Origin: Actinobacteria bacterium IMCC26256
GTDB lineage: Bacteria > Actinomycetota > Acidimicrobiia > IMCC26256
NCBI GenBank assembly: GCA_001023575.1
Contig: CP011489.1
Location: 372,001 to 436,000, forward strand
Direction of reading: 5' to 3'
Length of the DNA stretch: 64,000 nucleotides
Shown piece by piece: positions 1 to 8,263 of this stretch (position 1 is its first letter; each line of letters begins with the position of its first letter). The notes under the pieces are model-generated. The model ran no database searches and had not been told where the DNA came from. It saw only the letters and a list, made by a program, of their open reading frames with translations. A program made the position numbers and the translations under genes.

Positions 1-210
1 AACAGGTGTGCCGATTGCTTCGATGCGATCGATTAGCCATTGGGCATAGTCGTCTTTGTTTCCGCCGAAATCAGTTGGGAGCTCACAACCAAATCCTGGC
101 AAAGCGGCTACCTCGATCTCAAAATCAGTTAGCAGCGCGCGTAGTGGGGTCCACAAGGAGGTGGTGTCCGGTACTCCGTGAACTAGGAGTGCTGTCATGC
201 GTGGAATCAT
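1..210 (-). CDS. Alpha/beta hydrolase, N-terminal part (runs off left edge)
   Basis: The minus strand encodes about 70 residues beginning MIPRMTALLVHGVPD and continuing without a stop to the window edge. The short hydrophobic strand followed by HGVPDTTSLW is the first beta strand and oxyanion-hole loop (HGxP) of alpha/beta-hydrolase-fold enzymes. The nucleophile elbow and the His and Asp of the triad would lie outside the window. The start could be the ATG at 210 or the one at 198; neither has a clear ribosome binding site. Substrate cannot be inferred. It is divergent from the small gene at 353. Confidence 0.7.
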   Translation of the reverse strand, partial: MIPRMTALLVHGVPDTTSLWTPLRALLTDFEIEVAALPGFGCELPTDFGGNKDDYAQWLIDRIEAIGTPV

Positions 211-352
211 GGCACTTGATTGAGCAAAGAGTGCACGATGTTCTAAGAAATTTACCGACAGCGTTGATTGACACCACTTGACGCGCGTCGTGCGCGATGC
301 TCTGGTCGCACCAAGCCATTAGAACCAACTAGGTGACCCGAAGGAGTGAATC

Positions 353-502
353 GTGAGCAATCGGATTAGTCGTACTGCCCCCTCCGCCACTCACCCCAAG
401 GATCGCGCACTCTTCGAGCGCATTGACTCGGTGCTCTCCGAGTACGAAAAGCAGATCAGGCAGTCGCTAACGCCTCGACGACGTACTCGACGCACGCGGT
501 AA
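353..502 (+). CDS. Small basic hypothetical protein (49 aa)
   Basis: A GTG start at 353 sits 6 bases after a strong AAGGAG ribosome binding site (341-346) and opens a 49-residue frame. The product is hydrophilic and ends in an arginine-rich tail (PRRRTRRTR). No family is recognised. The last 47 bases overlap the 3' end of the convergent serC gene, so the basic tail is antisense to the SerC C-terminus. The good ribosome binding site argues for a real gene; short length and lack of homology knowledge argue for caution. Confidence 0.4.
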   Translation: MSNRISRTAPSATHPKDRALFERIDSVLSEYEKQIRQSLTPRRRTRRTR

Positions 503-1589
503 GCGCCTCTACATCTGACGGCTCGATAGAGGGAAACATAGCGATCCTTAGTTGATTGCGACCAAGTTTTCTATACGGCTCAGTATCGAGAATACCGTTG
601 TTTCTAAGCACTTTTGCGATCTCAGCAGCATCAACAGAGTCTACGAAATCAATGGTTCCTGTAACAGTGCTGCGTGACCCTGGGTCGCGAACATAGGGGC
701 TAGCGAAGTCGCTCGCATCCGCCCATCCGTAGAGAGTGGCTGCCGACTGGTCGCAACGGCTCGCTGCCCACTCGAGGCCGCCTTGCTCGAGCATCCACTC
801 AACCTGCTCTGCGAGGAGAAAGAGGGTGGCCAAAGCGGGGGTGTTATAGGTCTGGTCGGCCCGCGAGTTCTCGAGTGCTAATGGGAGACTGAGGCTCGGT
901 GGCATCCATCTGCCTGAAGCGGCGATCTGCTCAATTCGCCTAATGGCGCGCGGTGAACAGGTTGCAATCCATAGCCCACCATCCCCGCCGAAGCATTTCT
1001 GCGGAGCGAAGTAATAGACATCGGTGGCGTTGGCATCGAACCTCACTCCTCCCGCGGCCGAAGTGGCGTCGACAAGAACCAGAGAGTCTCCTGGTGGACG
1101 GATCACAGGGCATGCAACCCCGGTGGAGGTCTCATTCTGTGGGAAAGCGCATGTATCGATGCTGGAGTCGGGGCGTAGAAGTGGCGGGACGCTTCCTGTC
1201 TCGCACTCAATAACACTGGGGCTCTCAAGGTGCGGTGCATTGAGCGCAACCTTCGCAAACTTGGATGAGAACTCGCCTATGACAAGGTGCTCGGATCGCC
1301 GCTCAATCAATCCAAATGCGGCCGCATCCCAGAAGAGTGTTGAGCCTCCGTTGGCGAGTAATACCTCATAGCCATCGGGGAGTGAGAACAACTGCGACAT
1401 ACCTGCACGTAGGCGCGAGACAACTGTTTTAACCGTTGGCTGGCGGTGACTTGTGCCTAGGTATGTGGAAGCGGCATCAGCTAATGCTGAAATGCCAGCG
1501 GTACGAACCTTGGAGGGCCCGGAGCCGAAGCGTCCGTCGGATGGAAGTAAAACAGATGGGATGCGAATAGTGCTCGTGTCGATGCTCAC
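456..1589 (-). CDS. serC: Phosphoserine aminotransferase
   Basis: 377 residues. Pyridoxal-phosphate enzyme that transaminates 3-phosphohydroxypyruvate with glutamate to O-phosphoserine, the second step of serine synthesis; cytosolic. The N-terminus has the family start region (FGSGPSKVR) and the central APQKCFGGDGG motif carries the lysine expected to form the Schiff base with PLP. Length and overall pattern resemble the short actinobacterial/mycobacterial SerC rather than the E. coli form. It stands alone, upstream of and codirectional with the acyltransferase at 1642, and its 3' end overlaps a small convergent frame. Confidence 0.9.
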   Translation of the reverse strand: MSIDTSTIRIPSVLLPSDGRFGSGPSKVRTAGISALADAASTYLGTSHRQPTVKTVVSRLRAGMSQLFSLPDGYEVLLANGGSTLFWDAAAFGLIERRSEHLVIGEFSSKFAKVALNAPHLESPSVIECETGSVPPLLRPDSSIDTCAFPQNETSTGVACPVIRPPGDSLVLVDATSAAGGVRFDANATDVYYFAPQKCFGGDGGLWIATCSPRAIRRIEQIAASGRWMPPSLSLPLALENSRADQTYNTPALATLFLLAEQVEWMLEQGGLEWAASRCDQSAATLYGWADASDFASPYVRDPGSRSTVTGTIDFVDSVDAAEIAKVLRNNGILDTEPYRKLGRNQLRIAMFPSIEPSDVEALTACVEYVVEALATA

Positions 1590-1641
1590 TCTGCGAGCCT
1601 ACGCAAAATCGCCGCTACCTAAGGGGTTGGGATGAGTTTTA

Positions 1642-3045
1642 CTAGGTGAGAGGAGTCTCGCCGAGGGCCAGGACCTCTGCAAACGACTCGCGTTGAGCCT
1701 TGAGGAATGTCTCGATATCGGGGACAGCTACTGCATCGACGTTGACTCCGATGCAGGCGGTGCCGCAGTGAGAGAGAAGTGTGAGATTCGCTGCTGCTCC
1801 GGAGAGCGGCCCGAACGCGTACATGCGCTGTAACTCTGCGCCGGCAGCGTAGAGAGGGATCGGCGCGCCTGGAACATTGCTAGTAACAAAATCTGCCCCC
1901 TTGAGCATCGCCCCAAAAATGGCGGTACTCAGAGTTGTCGGGAGTTGATTTAATACCCCTGCAAGCGCATCGGTGAGAGCGATTGCTGGTTCATCGCGTA
2001 TCCAACGGCTAAGGCGCCCAACCTCCGCTATGCGCAGAGTCGGGTCTTCAATCGTCATGGGGACCAAGAACCGAGCAGGCGTGAAGTGGTTTCCGCCGAG
2101 GCCAGCGCCCTCATCGCGAATGCTGATCGGCATCACCATGCGCAGCGACTCCGGCGACTCCCCGTGGAATTGGTGGTACTTCATTAATCCGCCGAGGACC
2201 GCTGCGACATAAGCGTCATTAAGCGATCCACCGGTGGCCTTGGCCGCGCGCTTGAGGTCGTCCATCGGAACCTCGAGTGTTCCGAGCGATCGAGCAAGGG
2301 TGCGTGACCCCATAATCGGCGACTTGGGATTGGTGGCAGGCTCCAGGAAACGAGCGACGCTGCCGATGGCCCTTCCTGCGTCCACCGCTGTGTCCTTTGG
2401 TTTGCTCAGTACCGAGCGACCGATGCTCCCCGCGGAGCCAAAGCTTCGTAGTGCGATGCCAACCGCTCGACGGCGTCGATGTTTGATGGACTCAGTGATG
2501 AGGTCAAGCGCTCCAAATGAGGTCAACTCTGCATCAGGTTCCTGCCCGGATAGAGGTTGACCGTCGCGCTCTAAATCGAAGAGCATCATCAATAGCTTCA
2601 TTCCGCCGATACCGTCGGTTAGCGAGTGGTGGACTTTTAGGACCATCGCTGCGCGATCGTCGTCTAGCCCTTCAACAACGGTGTATTGCCACAGGGGCCT
2701 TGCTCGATCGAATCCGGCCATCGCGCTGTTGCGCGCGATATCAAGCACGGAGTCGATCGTTCCGTCAGAGGACCTAAGTCGCGTCATGTGGAATGAGAGG
2801 TCAAAGTGTGTGTCCGCGGTCCACATAGGCGGCCCAACCCGCAGCATCGGCGTTGCGACGCGTTGACGCATGCGCGCAATCGTCTTGGTCCCCGCATCAA
2901 CTCGTTTTACTAGGGCATCCCAGTCGGGTGCGCGGTCTAATAGGAGGACAGTGACGATGGTCGACCTAAGGAGAGGGTCTTTCTCGATATTCCACATGAG
3001 AGCGTCTGAGTCGCTCATATGAAGATCAAAGCGCTCGTTGCTCAT
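1642..3045 (-). CDS. WS/DGAT-family wax ester synthase / diacylglycerol acyltransferase
   Basis: 467 residues. The catalytic HHxxxDG motif appears as HHSLTDG at residues 139-145, typical of bifunctional wax ester synthase/acyl-CoA:diacylglycerol acyltransferases that make storage lipids at the membrane. The N-terminal MSDSDALMWNIE and the later NDAYVAAVLGG region also fit the family. Length matches the usual 450-480 residues. Neighbouring enoyl-CoA hydratase (3107) fits a fatty-acyl-CoA context. Acyl acceptor (fatty alcohol or diacylglycerol) cannot be told from sequence. Confidence 0.9.
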   Translation of the reverse strand: MSNERFDLHMSDSDALMWNIEKDPLLRSTIVTVLLLDRAPDWDALVKRVDAGTKTIARMRQRVATPMLRVGPPMWTADTHFDLSFHMTRLRSSDGTIDSVLDIARNSAMAGFDRARPLWQYTVVEGLDDDRAAMVLKVHHSLTDGIGGMKLLMMLFDLERDGQPLSGQEPDAELTSFGALDLITESIKHRRRRAVGIALRSFGSAGSIGRSVLSKPKDTAVDAGRAIGSVARFLEPATNPKSPIMGSRTLARSLGTLEVPMDDLKRAAKATGGSLNDAYVAAVLGGLMKYHQFHGESPESLRMVMPISIRDEGAGLGGNHFTPARFLVPMTIEDPTLRIAEVGRLSRWIRDEPAIALTDALAGVLNQLPTTLSTAIFGAMLKGADFVTSNVPGAPIPLYAAGAELQRMYAFGPLSGAAANLTLLSHCGTACIGVNVDAVAVPDIETFLKAQRESFAEVLALGETPLT

Positions 3046-3106
3046 TATGTGTTCATCTCTGCGTTGTCACTGATGCAGTGCGAAGTGCCATCTGAGTTAG
3101 ACCAGA

Positions 3107-3880
3107 TCATGACTGTTGGCCTCTGCCACGATCAACAACATCACTACGGCGACGTGCAATCTCGGCTGGATCAAAGCGCCAATTTTTAAAGGTCTCACGC
3201 TCGTTTTGTAGTGCATCTTGAGCAGTCATCTGAGAGTTCGCGTCGTAGAGGCGCTTTAGAGCTCTGACTGCTTTCTGATCGTTGCTAGCGATGTCTTCTG
3301 CGATCTTGATAGCGGTAGGCATGAGGTCGTCATGCGCTACGACACGATTGACAAGGTGAGCACGCAGAGCCTCATTAGCATTCATGAAGTTGCCGGTGAG
3401 ACTCATCTCCTTTGCCCGCCGAAGTCCAACAGCCTCCTGAAGGAAGACGCTCATTCCGCCTGCGGGGACAAGGCCTACACGTGCATGGGTATCAGCGAAC
3501 GTCGCGCGTTCTGAGGCAACAAGGATGTCGCACCCAAGAGCAAGTTCAAAGCCACCTGTTACGCAGGCTCCATTGATGGCTCCGATTACAGGTTTCGTCG
3601 CACTCCAGAGAGAGGTAAACGGGCTGAGTGCGGCTGAGTCGCGTCCACCAACAAGATTGATCTCGGCCGAACCAAGTTCGCGTAGATCTAGACCTGCGCA
3701 GAAAGCCGGATCTGCCCCAGTCAAGATAATTACGTCGGTAGCATCACTCGCCTCTGCATCATTGATGGCAGTCGAGAGTTGAGTCAGTAGCGCTGAACTG
3801 AGAGCATTCCTAGCCTCAGGGCGATTGAGCGTGATCGTTGTGATCCGCTCGAAGGTCGTGCTCAACACAAGGTCCGTCAT
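3107..3880 (-). CDS. Enoyl-CoA hydratase/isomerase family protein
   Basis: 257 residues, the usual length of a single-domain crotonase. Seen: N-terminal ITLNRPEARNAL, the oxyanion-hole strands around AGLDLRELG and GACVTGGFELALGCD, and the C-terminal trimerisation helix region. Crotonases bind acyl-CoA thioesters and most hydrate 2-enoyl-CoA in beta-oxidation, but the fold also covers isomerases and lyases. The residues aligned with the usual catalytic glutamate loop (ARVGLVPAGG) are not the canonical PE.LG type, so exact reaction is left open. Codirectional with the WS/DGAT gene downstream. Confidence 0.88.
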   Translation of the reverse strand: MTDLVLSTTFERITTITLNRPEARNALSSALLTQLSTAINDAEASDATDVIILTGADPAFCAGLDLRELGSAEINLVGGRDSAALSPFTSLWSATKPVIGAINGACVTGGFELALGCDILVASERATFADTHARVGLVPAGGMSVFLQEAVGLRRAKEMSLTGNFMNANEALRAHLVNRVVAHDDLMPTAIKIAEDIASNDQKAVRALKRLYDANSQMTAQDALQNERETFKNWRFDPAEIARRRSDVVDRGRGQQS

Positions 3881-3922
3881 AGAGAGGGCCCCTGCGGTGC
3901 GGTTACTCGAAGTGAGGTCAGG

Positions 3923-4009
3923 TTATCGACGGCCGACGAGGGGTCGCTTGCCATGGTTGGCCTTGTTGCGACGGGCTCGTAACTTGCGCTTTTTTGTCTT
4001 CTTGCTCAC
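3923..4009 (-). CDS. Mini ribosomal protein bL37 homologue (28 aa)
   Basis: A 28-residue, very basic protein starting with GTG at 4009, seven bases after AGGAG. The core KANHGKRP matches what I recall of the mycobacterial 50S protein bL37 (H37), a roughly 24-residue protein seen in cryo-EM structures of mycobacterial ribosomes, and the rest is lysine/arginine-rich as in that family. Length, composition and motif together make this a strong assignment by established knowledge, although no search was run. It is divergent from the YchF-family gene at 4135 and too short for routine gene callers. Confidence 0.8.
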   Translation of the reverse strand: MSKKTKKRKLRARRNKANHGKRPLVGRR

Positions 4010-4134
4010 GACTGACTCCTGGGGCACTTGTGCGGATTGGGGATCGTAGACCAGAGGGAGGCGCCACGTCCCCTCGGGGTGGCAGAGGCCTGCGCTGCGG
4101 GGGTTTGGGGTCTCCTGCCGGTACCCTGTCAAGC

Positions 4135-5154
4135 GTGGAGCATCTTGGGCTAGTTGGCCTCGCCGATTCAGGGCATGACCGTTTATTCGCTGCGCTTACT
4201 GGCATGTCAGTAGGTGGAGCCTCCGAGCGCACGGTAGGGATCGTGAAACTGCCTGATGCGCGTCTTGATCAGCTCGGCATAATGTCGAAGACTGAGAAGC
4301 TCGTCCCCGCCACTTTTGAGATTGCCTATGTTCCTGGGCTCGCTCCTGAGCCAGGCAAAGGACTCGGGAGCCGACTGCTAGGAACCTTACGCGACTGTGA
4401 TGCGATCTGCTTCGTACTGCGCTCAGATGGCGTTGACCCCGAGGATGATCTCGCCACTATTGAGTATGAACTTGTTCTCGCAGACCTCGCCTCCGTTGAG
4501 CAGCGACTTTATAAGCAGCAACGACTTGCAAAGGGCGATAAGTCGCTCCTTGCAGAGATAGCGGTCCTCGAACTAGCAGTCGCAATTCTTGGCGAGGGAA
4601 CACCGATCTGGAGATCTGATCTCAATGACGAACAGCGCGTGCATCTCGACCCGGTCTTTCTCCTAACGAATAAGCCAGTACTTCTTGTAGTTGATGTCCC
4701 TATCGATCGCATTGACGAGATCGACTCAATCGCAGCTCCTCTCGGCGAGGGTGCTCTCGGGGTATGCACTGAGATTGAGGGCGACCCAGATGTCATCGCA
4801 TCGGTTGGCGAGGAGCGCGCTGCGCTGCTTGCAGATTTTGGGGTTACTGAGAGCGTGGTGCCGCGGCTCGCTCGCTCTGCTTTCCTAATGCTAGGTCTGC
4901 GAACGTTCTTTACAACCGGGGAGAAGGAGACTCGTGCCTGGATCTTCCGGGCAGGGGCTAAAGCCCCTGAGTGCTCCGGTGTGATCCACTCTGACTTGCA
5001 GCGAGGATTCATTCGAGCCGAGGTAGTGCACTGGGATGAACTCCTCGAGATCGGAGGCTGGTCTCAGGCGAAAGACGTTGGCCGCCTGCGCGTTGAGGGC
5101 AAAGAATATGTAGTCGCCGATGGTGACGTCATGGAGATTCGATTCAACGTCTGA
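4135..5154 (+). CDS. YchF-family protein with degenerate P-loop and intact TGS domain
   Basis: 339 residues from a GTG at 4135; an upstream in-frame start at 3994 would lie inside the antisense bL37 gene and is unlikely. Family YchF (Obg-like ATPase that binds ribosomes). The C-terminal TGS/DUF933 part is well conserved: TFFTTGEKETRAW, GVIHSDLQRGFIRAEV, KEYVVADGDV and the terminal FNV. The N-terminal loop that should read GLPNVGKST is GLADSGHD (residues 8-15), so the phosphate-binding lysine and the following Ser/Thr are replaced by His and Asp, and the nucleotide-specificity motif after LLTNKP is also altered. It probably lacks normal ATP binding but may still bind ribosomes. Followed three bases later by the DUF192 gene. 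Confidence 0.85.
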   Translation: MEHLGLVGLADSGHDRLFAALTGMSVGGASERTVGIVKLPDARLDQLGIMSKTEKLVPATFEIAYVPGLAPEPGKGLGSRLLGTLRDCDAICFVLRSDGVDPEDDLATIEYELVLADLASVEQRLYKQQRLAKGDKSLLAEIAVLELAVAILGEGTPIWRSDLNDEQRVHLDPVFLLTNKPVLLVVDVPIDRIDEIDSIAAPLGEGALGVCTEIEGDPDVIASVGEERAALLADFGVTESVVPRLARSAFLMLGLRTFFTTGEKETRAWIFRAGAKAPECSGVIHSDLQRGFIRAEVVHWDELLEIGGWSQAKDVGRLRVEGKEYVVADGDVMEIRFNV

Positions 5155-5157
5155 GGT

Positions 5158-5496
5158 TTGGGGTTTACCGTGTGGCTCATGCGCGATCTCGTAAGTATTG
5201 CCGCAGCCGAGGTACCCGCGACTCGGGGCGCCCGCCGAAAGGGACTCCTGGGGCGTGACGGAATCGAAGGTGCGTTTGTTATCAAACCTTGTAGGCAGGT
5301 TCACACTGTGGGTATGAAGTTTGCAATCGATGTTGCATTCTGTGACCGCACTGGTTTAGTAGTTCACAGCGCAACTCTGAAGCCTGGAAGATTGAGTCGT
5401 TTGGTAATGCGCTCATCACTTGCGATTGAGGCTGAGGCCGGTTCCTTTAAATCCTGGGGGCTAGCGATTGGCGATGTAATTGAGGTGAGGTCGTGA
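5158..5496 (+). CDS. DUF192 family protein
   Basis: 112 residues, a small beta-rich DUF192 domain. Family hallmarks seen: the GLLGRDGIEGAFVIKPCRQVHTVGMKF block and the C-terminal EAEAGSFKSWGLAIGDVIEV. Function of the family is not established. The start is taken as TTG 5158 preceded by GAGG; a GTG at 5170 in the same frame is an alternative. The gene follows the YchF-like gene closely and its stop overlaps the rsmI start as GTGA, so the three appear to form one transcript. Confidence 0.85.
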   Translation: MGFTVWLMRDLVSIAAAEVPATRGARRKGLLGRDGIEGAFVIKPCRQVHTVGMKFAIDVAFCDRTGLVVHSATLKPGRLSRLVMRSSLAIEAEAGSFKSWGLAIGDVIEVRS

Positions 5497-6335
5497 GCGG
5501 ATCATTAATTGTTGTAGCTACACCTATTGGGAACCTTGGTGATTTATCTCCACGTGCCGTGGAGGCACTTGCAGGCGCAGATGTAATCGCATGCGAAGAT
5601 ACGAGACGCACGCGAGGGCTTCTTACCCACTCAGGAATCGCTGCAGCCGGTCGACTTGTAAGTGTGCATGCGCATAATGAGGATGAGCGAGCGGAGCGTC
5701 TTGTGACGCGCATGCTCGATGGCGAGAGGGTCGCATACGTAACCGATGCTGGCACTCCAATGGTGAGTGACCCGGGTGCGCGTTTGGTGCAGGCGGCAGT
5801 TCTTGCCGGAGTAAATATCGAGGTAGTGCCAGGACCGAGTGCCGTGCTTGCGGCGCTAGTGCTATCGGGTTTCCCCGCTGATCGCTTTGCGTTTGAGGGT
5901 TTCATCCCTCGACGCGGCAAAGAGCGTGCAGCGAGGCTCTCCTCGATTGCTCAGGATCTTCGCCCAACGGTTCTCTATGAAGCGCCGAATCGAGTAGCGG
6001 CGACACTCGCGGACCTAGCCGATGCTTGTGGCCCGCAGCGGGCGTGCTGTGTTGCTCGGGAGTTAACCAAGATGCATGAAGAGGTCAAGCGGCTTTCGCT
6101 CGGTGACGCTGCAGCGTGGATGGCAGTTACGGAGCCGCGCGGCGAGTACGTAATCGTGGTGGGCCCAGGAGTCGAGGTAGAGGTTGTAATTGATGACGCG
6201 ACTCTGCTGAGTGCTATTAGCGCCGAGATGGCATCAGGAGCGTCCCTGCGAGATGCATCTGCATCGGTTGCTGAGATGCACGCCGTGCCAAAGCGTCGGG
6301 TTTACGAACTCGCGCTCGCTTCGCAGCGTAAATAG
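5493..6335 (+). CDS. rsmI: 16S rRNA 2'-O-ribose C1402 methyltransferase RsmI
   Basis: 280 residues. SAM-dependent tetrapyrrole-methylase-fold enzyme that methylates the ribose of C1402 in the decoding centre of the 30S subunit. Motifs: LIVVATPIGNLGDLSPRAVEAL at the N-terminus, CEDTRRTRGLL, YVTDAGTPMVSDPGARLV and the GPSAVLAALVLSGFPADRFAFEGF block, all diagnostic. Full length. Starts with GTG overlapping the DUF192 stop. The order rsmI, AbrB-like, metG, tatD is the same as in Bacillus. Confidence 0.95.
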   Translation: MSGSLIVVATPIGNLGDLSPRAVEALAGADVIACEDTRRTRGLLTHSGIAAAGRLVSVHAHNEDERAERLVTRMLDGERVAYVTDAGTPMVSDPGARLVQAAVLAGVNIEVVPGPSAVLAALVLSGFPADRFAFEGFIPRRGKERAARLSSIAQDLRPTVLYEAPNRVAATLADLADACGPQRACCVARELTKMHEEVKRLSLGDAAAWMAVTEPRGEYVIVVGPGVEVEVVIDDATLLSAISAEMASGASLRDASASVAEMHAVPKRRVYELALASQRK

Positions 6336-6374
6336 CGACCTGAGCGAATAAAGAGAGGCGTAATTTAAAAGTGG

Positions 6375-6629
6375 TTAAGTGATCGGTCGCCCCTCGGATA
6401 AGCGTGTCACACATGCCTCACAAATCAGGCGGTCTGCAAACTCTCGCAGCTGATCCGGCGAGTCGCAGAAGGTGCAGCCGCGTGCCACCTTGCGCATAAC
6501 TACTCGCTGGCCATCTATGGAGACATCTATTAGGTCACCGACCTCGATTCCGAGGGATCGTCGGATCTCAACCGGAAGAACGACTCTCCCGAGCCTGTCA
6601 ACCTTTCGGGCAATGCCGCTATCGCTCAT
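6375..6629 (-). CDS. AbrB/SpoVT-type DNA-binding protein with zinc-knuckle tail
   Basis: 84 residues. Residues about 5-48 form a swapped-hairpin AbrB domain (GIARKVDRLGRVVLPVEIRRSLGI, GDLIDVSIDGQRVVMRK). The C-terminal part has CTFC and, 16 residues later, CEAC, a likely zinc-binding pair of CxxC motifs. AbrB-family proteins are dimeric or tetrameric transition-state regulators; the zinc tail resembles that of some Actinobacterial AbrB proteins. It is divergent from metG with a 107-base spacer, and could regulate itself or its neighbours. Targets are unknown. Confidence 0.8.
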   Translation of the reverse strand: MSDSGIARKVDRLGRVVLPVEIRRSLGIEVGDLIDVSIDGQRVVMRKVARGCTFCDSPDQLREFADRLICEACVTRLSEGRPIT

Positions 6630-6736
6630 AGTTCTGCGTTTTCGTCTTGGATATTTCCGAGATCATTGGCTAAATCCTTCGATTGAGAGTCTCCCACGGG
6701 CAGGGCCGGGGCCTGTCAGAACGGTAGCGTAGGCGT

Positions 6737-8263
6737 GTGGCCCAGAAGTTTTATGTGACAACCCCTATCTACTATGTAAATGACGTTCCTCATATTGGGC
6801 ACGCTTATACGACCGTCGCGGCTGACACGCTGGCCCGCTGGCGCCGATTACATGGCGATGATGTGGTCTTCCTCACCGGAACCGATGAGCATGGACTCAA
6901 GGTTCAGCAGGCCGCCGAGAAGAATGGCGTCTCGCCACAGGAGTGGGCAGATAAGACAAGTCTTCGCTTTGCTGAGACATGGAAAATGCTCGACATCACC
7001 AACACCGACTTCATACGCACAACTGAACCGCGACATCGTGTGGCAGTTCAAGAGTTCTTGCAGCGCGTCTATGACAACGGTTTCATTGAATTAGATAGTT
7101 ATGAGGGGCTCTACTGCGTCCCCTGCGAGGCCTATTACGTTGAGGATGACCTGAACAACGGCAACTGCCCCGACCACGGCATCCCTGTAGAGAGAGTTAA
7201 AGAAGAGAATTATTTCTTTAGGCTCTCGCGTTTTGAGCAGAGGTTGCTTGACTACTACGCAGAGCACCCGGAGGCAGTTGCGCCTGAGTCTCGTCGCAAC
7301 GAAGTGCTCGGTTTCATAAAGCAGGGACTGCGCGATTTCTCAATGAGCCGTACCTCAATTACTTGGGGAATTCCACTTCCCTGGGACGAGAACCATGTCA
7401 CCTACGTATGGTTTGATGCGCTCTTTAATTACTGCACCGCTGTTGGTTTTAGTGCTGACCCTGAGCGTTTCGCTGAGGTTTGGCCAGCCGATTACCACCT
7501 AATCGGCAAAGACATTCTGAGATTTCATGCCGTGTTCTGGCCAGCGATGTTGATGGCAGCGGGTCTTGAGCCTCCAAAGCATGTATTCGCTCACGGGTTT
7601 CTTATGGTCGGCGGCGAGCGCATGAGCAAGACGCGCTTGAACCAGATAGCACCCGCTGATCTTGTTGAGACCTTTGGCTCTGATGGATTTAGGTATCACT
7701 TTCTAGTCGATCAGCATTTTGGCCCCGACGGCGATTTCTCGTTTGAGCAGATGCTGACGCGCTACAACGCTGACCTCGCGAATAACTTTGGAAACTTGGC
7801 GAGCCGTGTACTCAACATGGCGGTCTCCTACTGCGACTCGGCTACGCCCTCATCTCGTGAGAACGGTCCATTGGCCGCGGCATCTGTGCATGCCCTTGAG
7901 CGACTCGAGACGGCTATGGAGTCGCTTAACTTCTCATCCGGCTTCACTGCTGTTTGGGACTTCATAGGGGCTACAAACGCTTATATAGAAGACCGTCAGC
8001 CATGGGCACTTAGTAAGGCTGGGGATGCTGAGGCGACCGCTGCCGTTATCGGCGACTGCCTAGAAGCACTGCGTATCATCGCGATTCTGTCATCGCCGGT
8101 TCTTCCGCGAGCGTCGAGCGAACTCTGGAGCCGACTCGGATTACCGGGATCACCAACAGAGGCGCGACTACCCACCGACGTCGTGTGGGGTAGCGCGTCC
8201 ACAGTAGGGAACTCCCTCGTGAAGGGCGCAGCACTCTTTCCTCGACTCGACGTACCCAGCTAG
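6737..8263 (+). CDS. metG: Methionyl-tRNA synthetase
   Basis: 508 residues, class I aminoacyl-tRNA synthetase charging tRNA-Met. HIGH motif present (VPHIGHAYTT, near residue 20), the KMSKS loop is RMSKT (GGERMSKTRLN), and an insertion with CVPC and NGNCPDH can bind one zinc. The C-terminal anticodon-binding helical domain is present; the dimerisation tRNA-binding domain of longer enzymes is absent, as in mycobacterial MetG. GTG start at 6737. Its TAG stop shares its last base with the tatD start. Confidence 0.95.
   Translation: MAQKFYVTTPIYYVNDVPHIGHAYTTVAADTLARWRRLHGDDVVFLTGTDEHGLKVQQAAEKNGVSPQEWADKTSLRFAETWKMLDITNTDFIRTTEPRHRVAVQEFLQRVYDNGFIELDSYEGLYCVPCEAYYVEDDLNNGNCPDHGIPVERVKEENYFFRLSRFEQRLLDYYAEHPEAVAPESRRNEVLGFIKQGLRDFSMSRTSITWGIPLPWDENHVTYVWFDALFNYCTAVGFSADPERFAEVWPADYHLIGKDILRFHAVFWPAMLMAAGLEPPKHVFAHGFLMVGGERMSKTRLNQIAPADLVETFGSDGFRYHFLVDQHFGPDGDFSFEQMLTRYNADLANNFGNLASRVLNMAVSYCDSATPSSRENGPLAAASVHALERLETAMESLNFSSGFTAVWDFIGATNAYIEDRQPWALSKAGDAEATAAVIGDCLEALRIIAILSSPVLPRASSELWSRLGLPGSPTEARLPTDVVWGSASTVGNSLVKGAALFPRLDVPS

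Noticed and set aside
3994-4134. Upstream extension of the YchF-like gene
   Set aside because: It would overlap the bL37 gene on the other strand and encodes no family sequence; GTG 4135 matches the start of the YchF fold.
6630-6736. Possible T-box or other leader before metG
   Set aside because: No specifier loop or T-box sequence recognised; the spacer is short and divergent with the AbrB-like gene.
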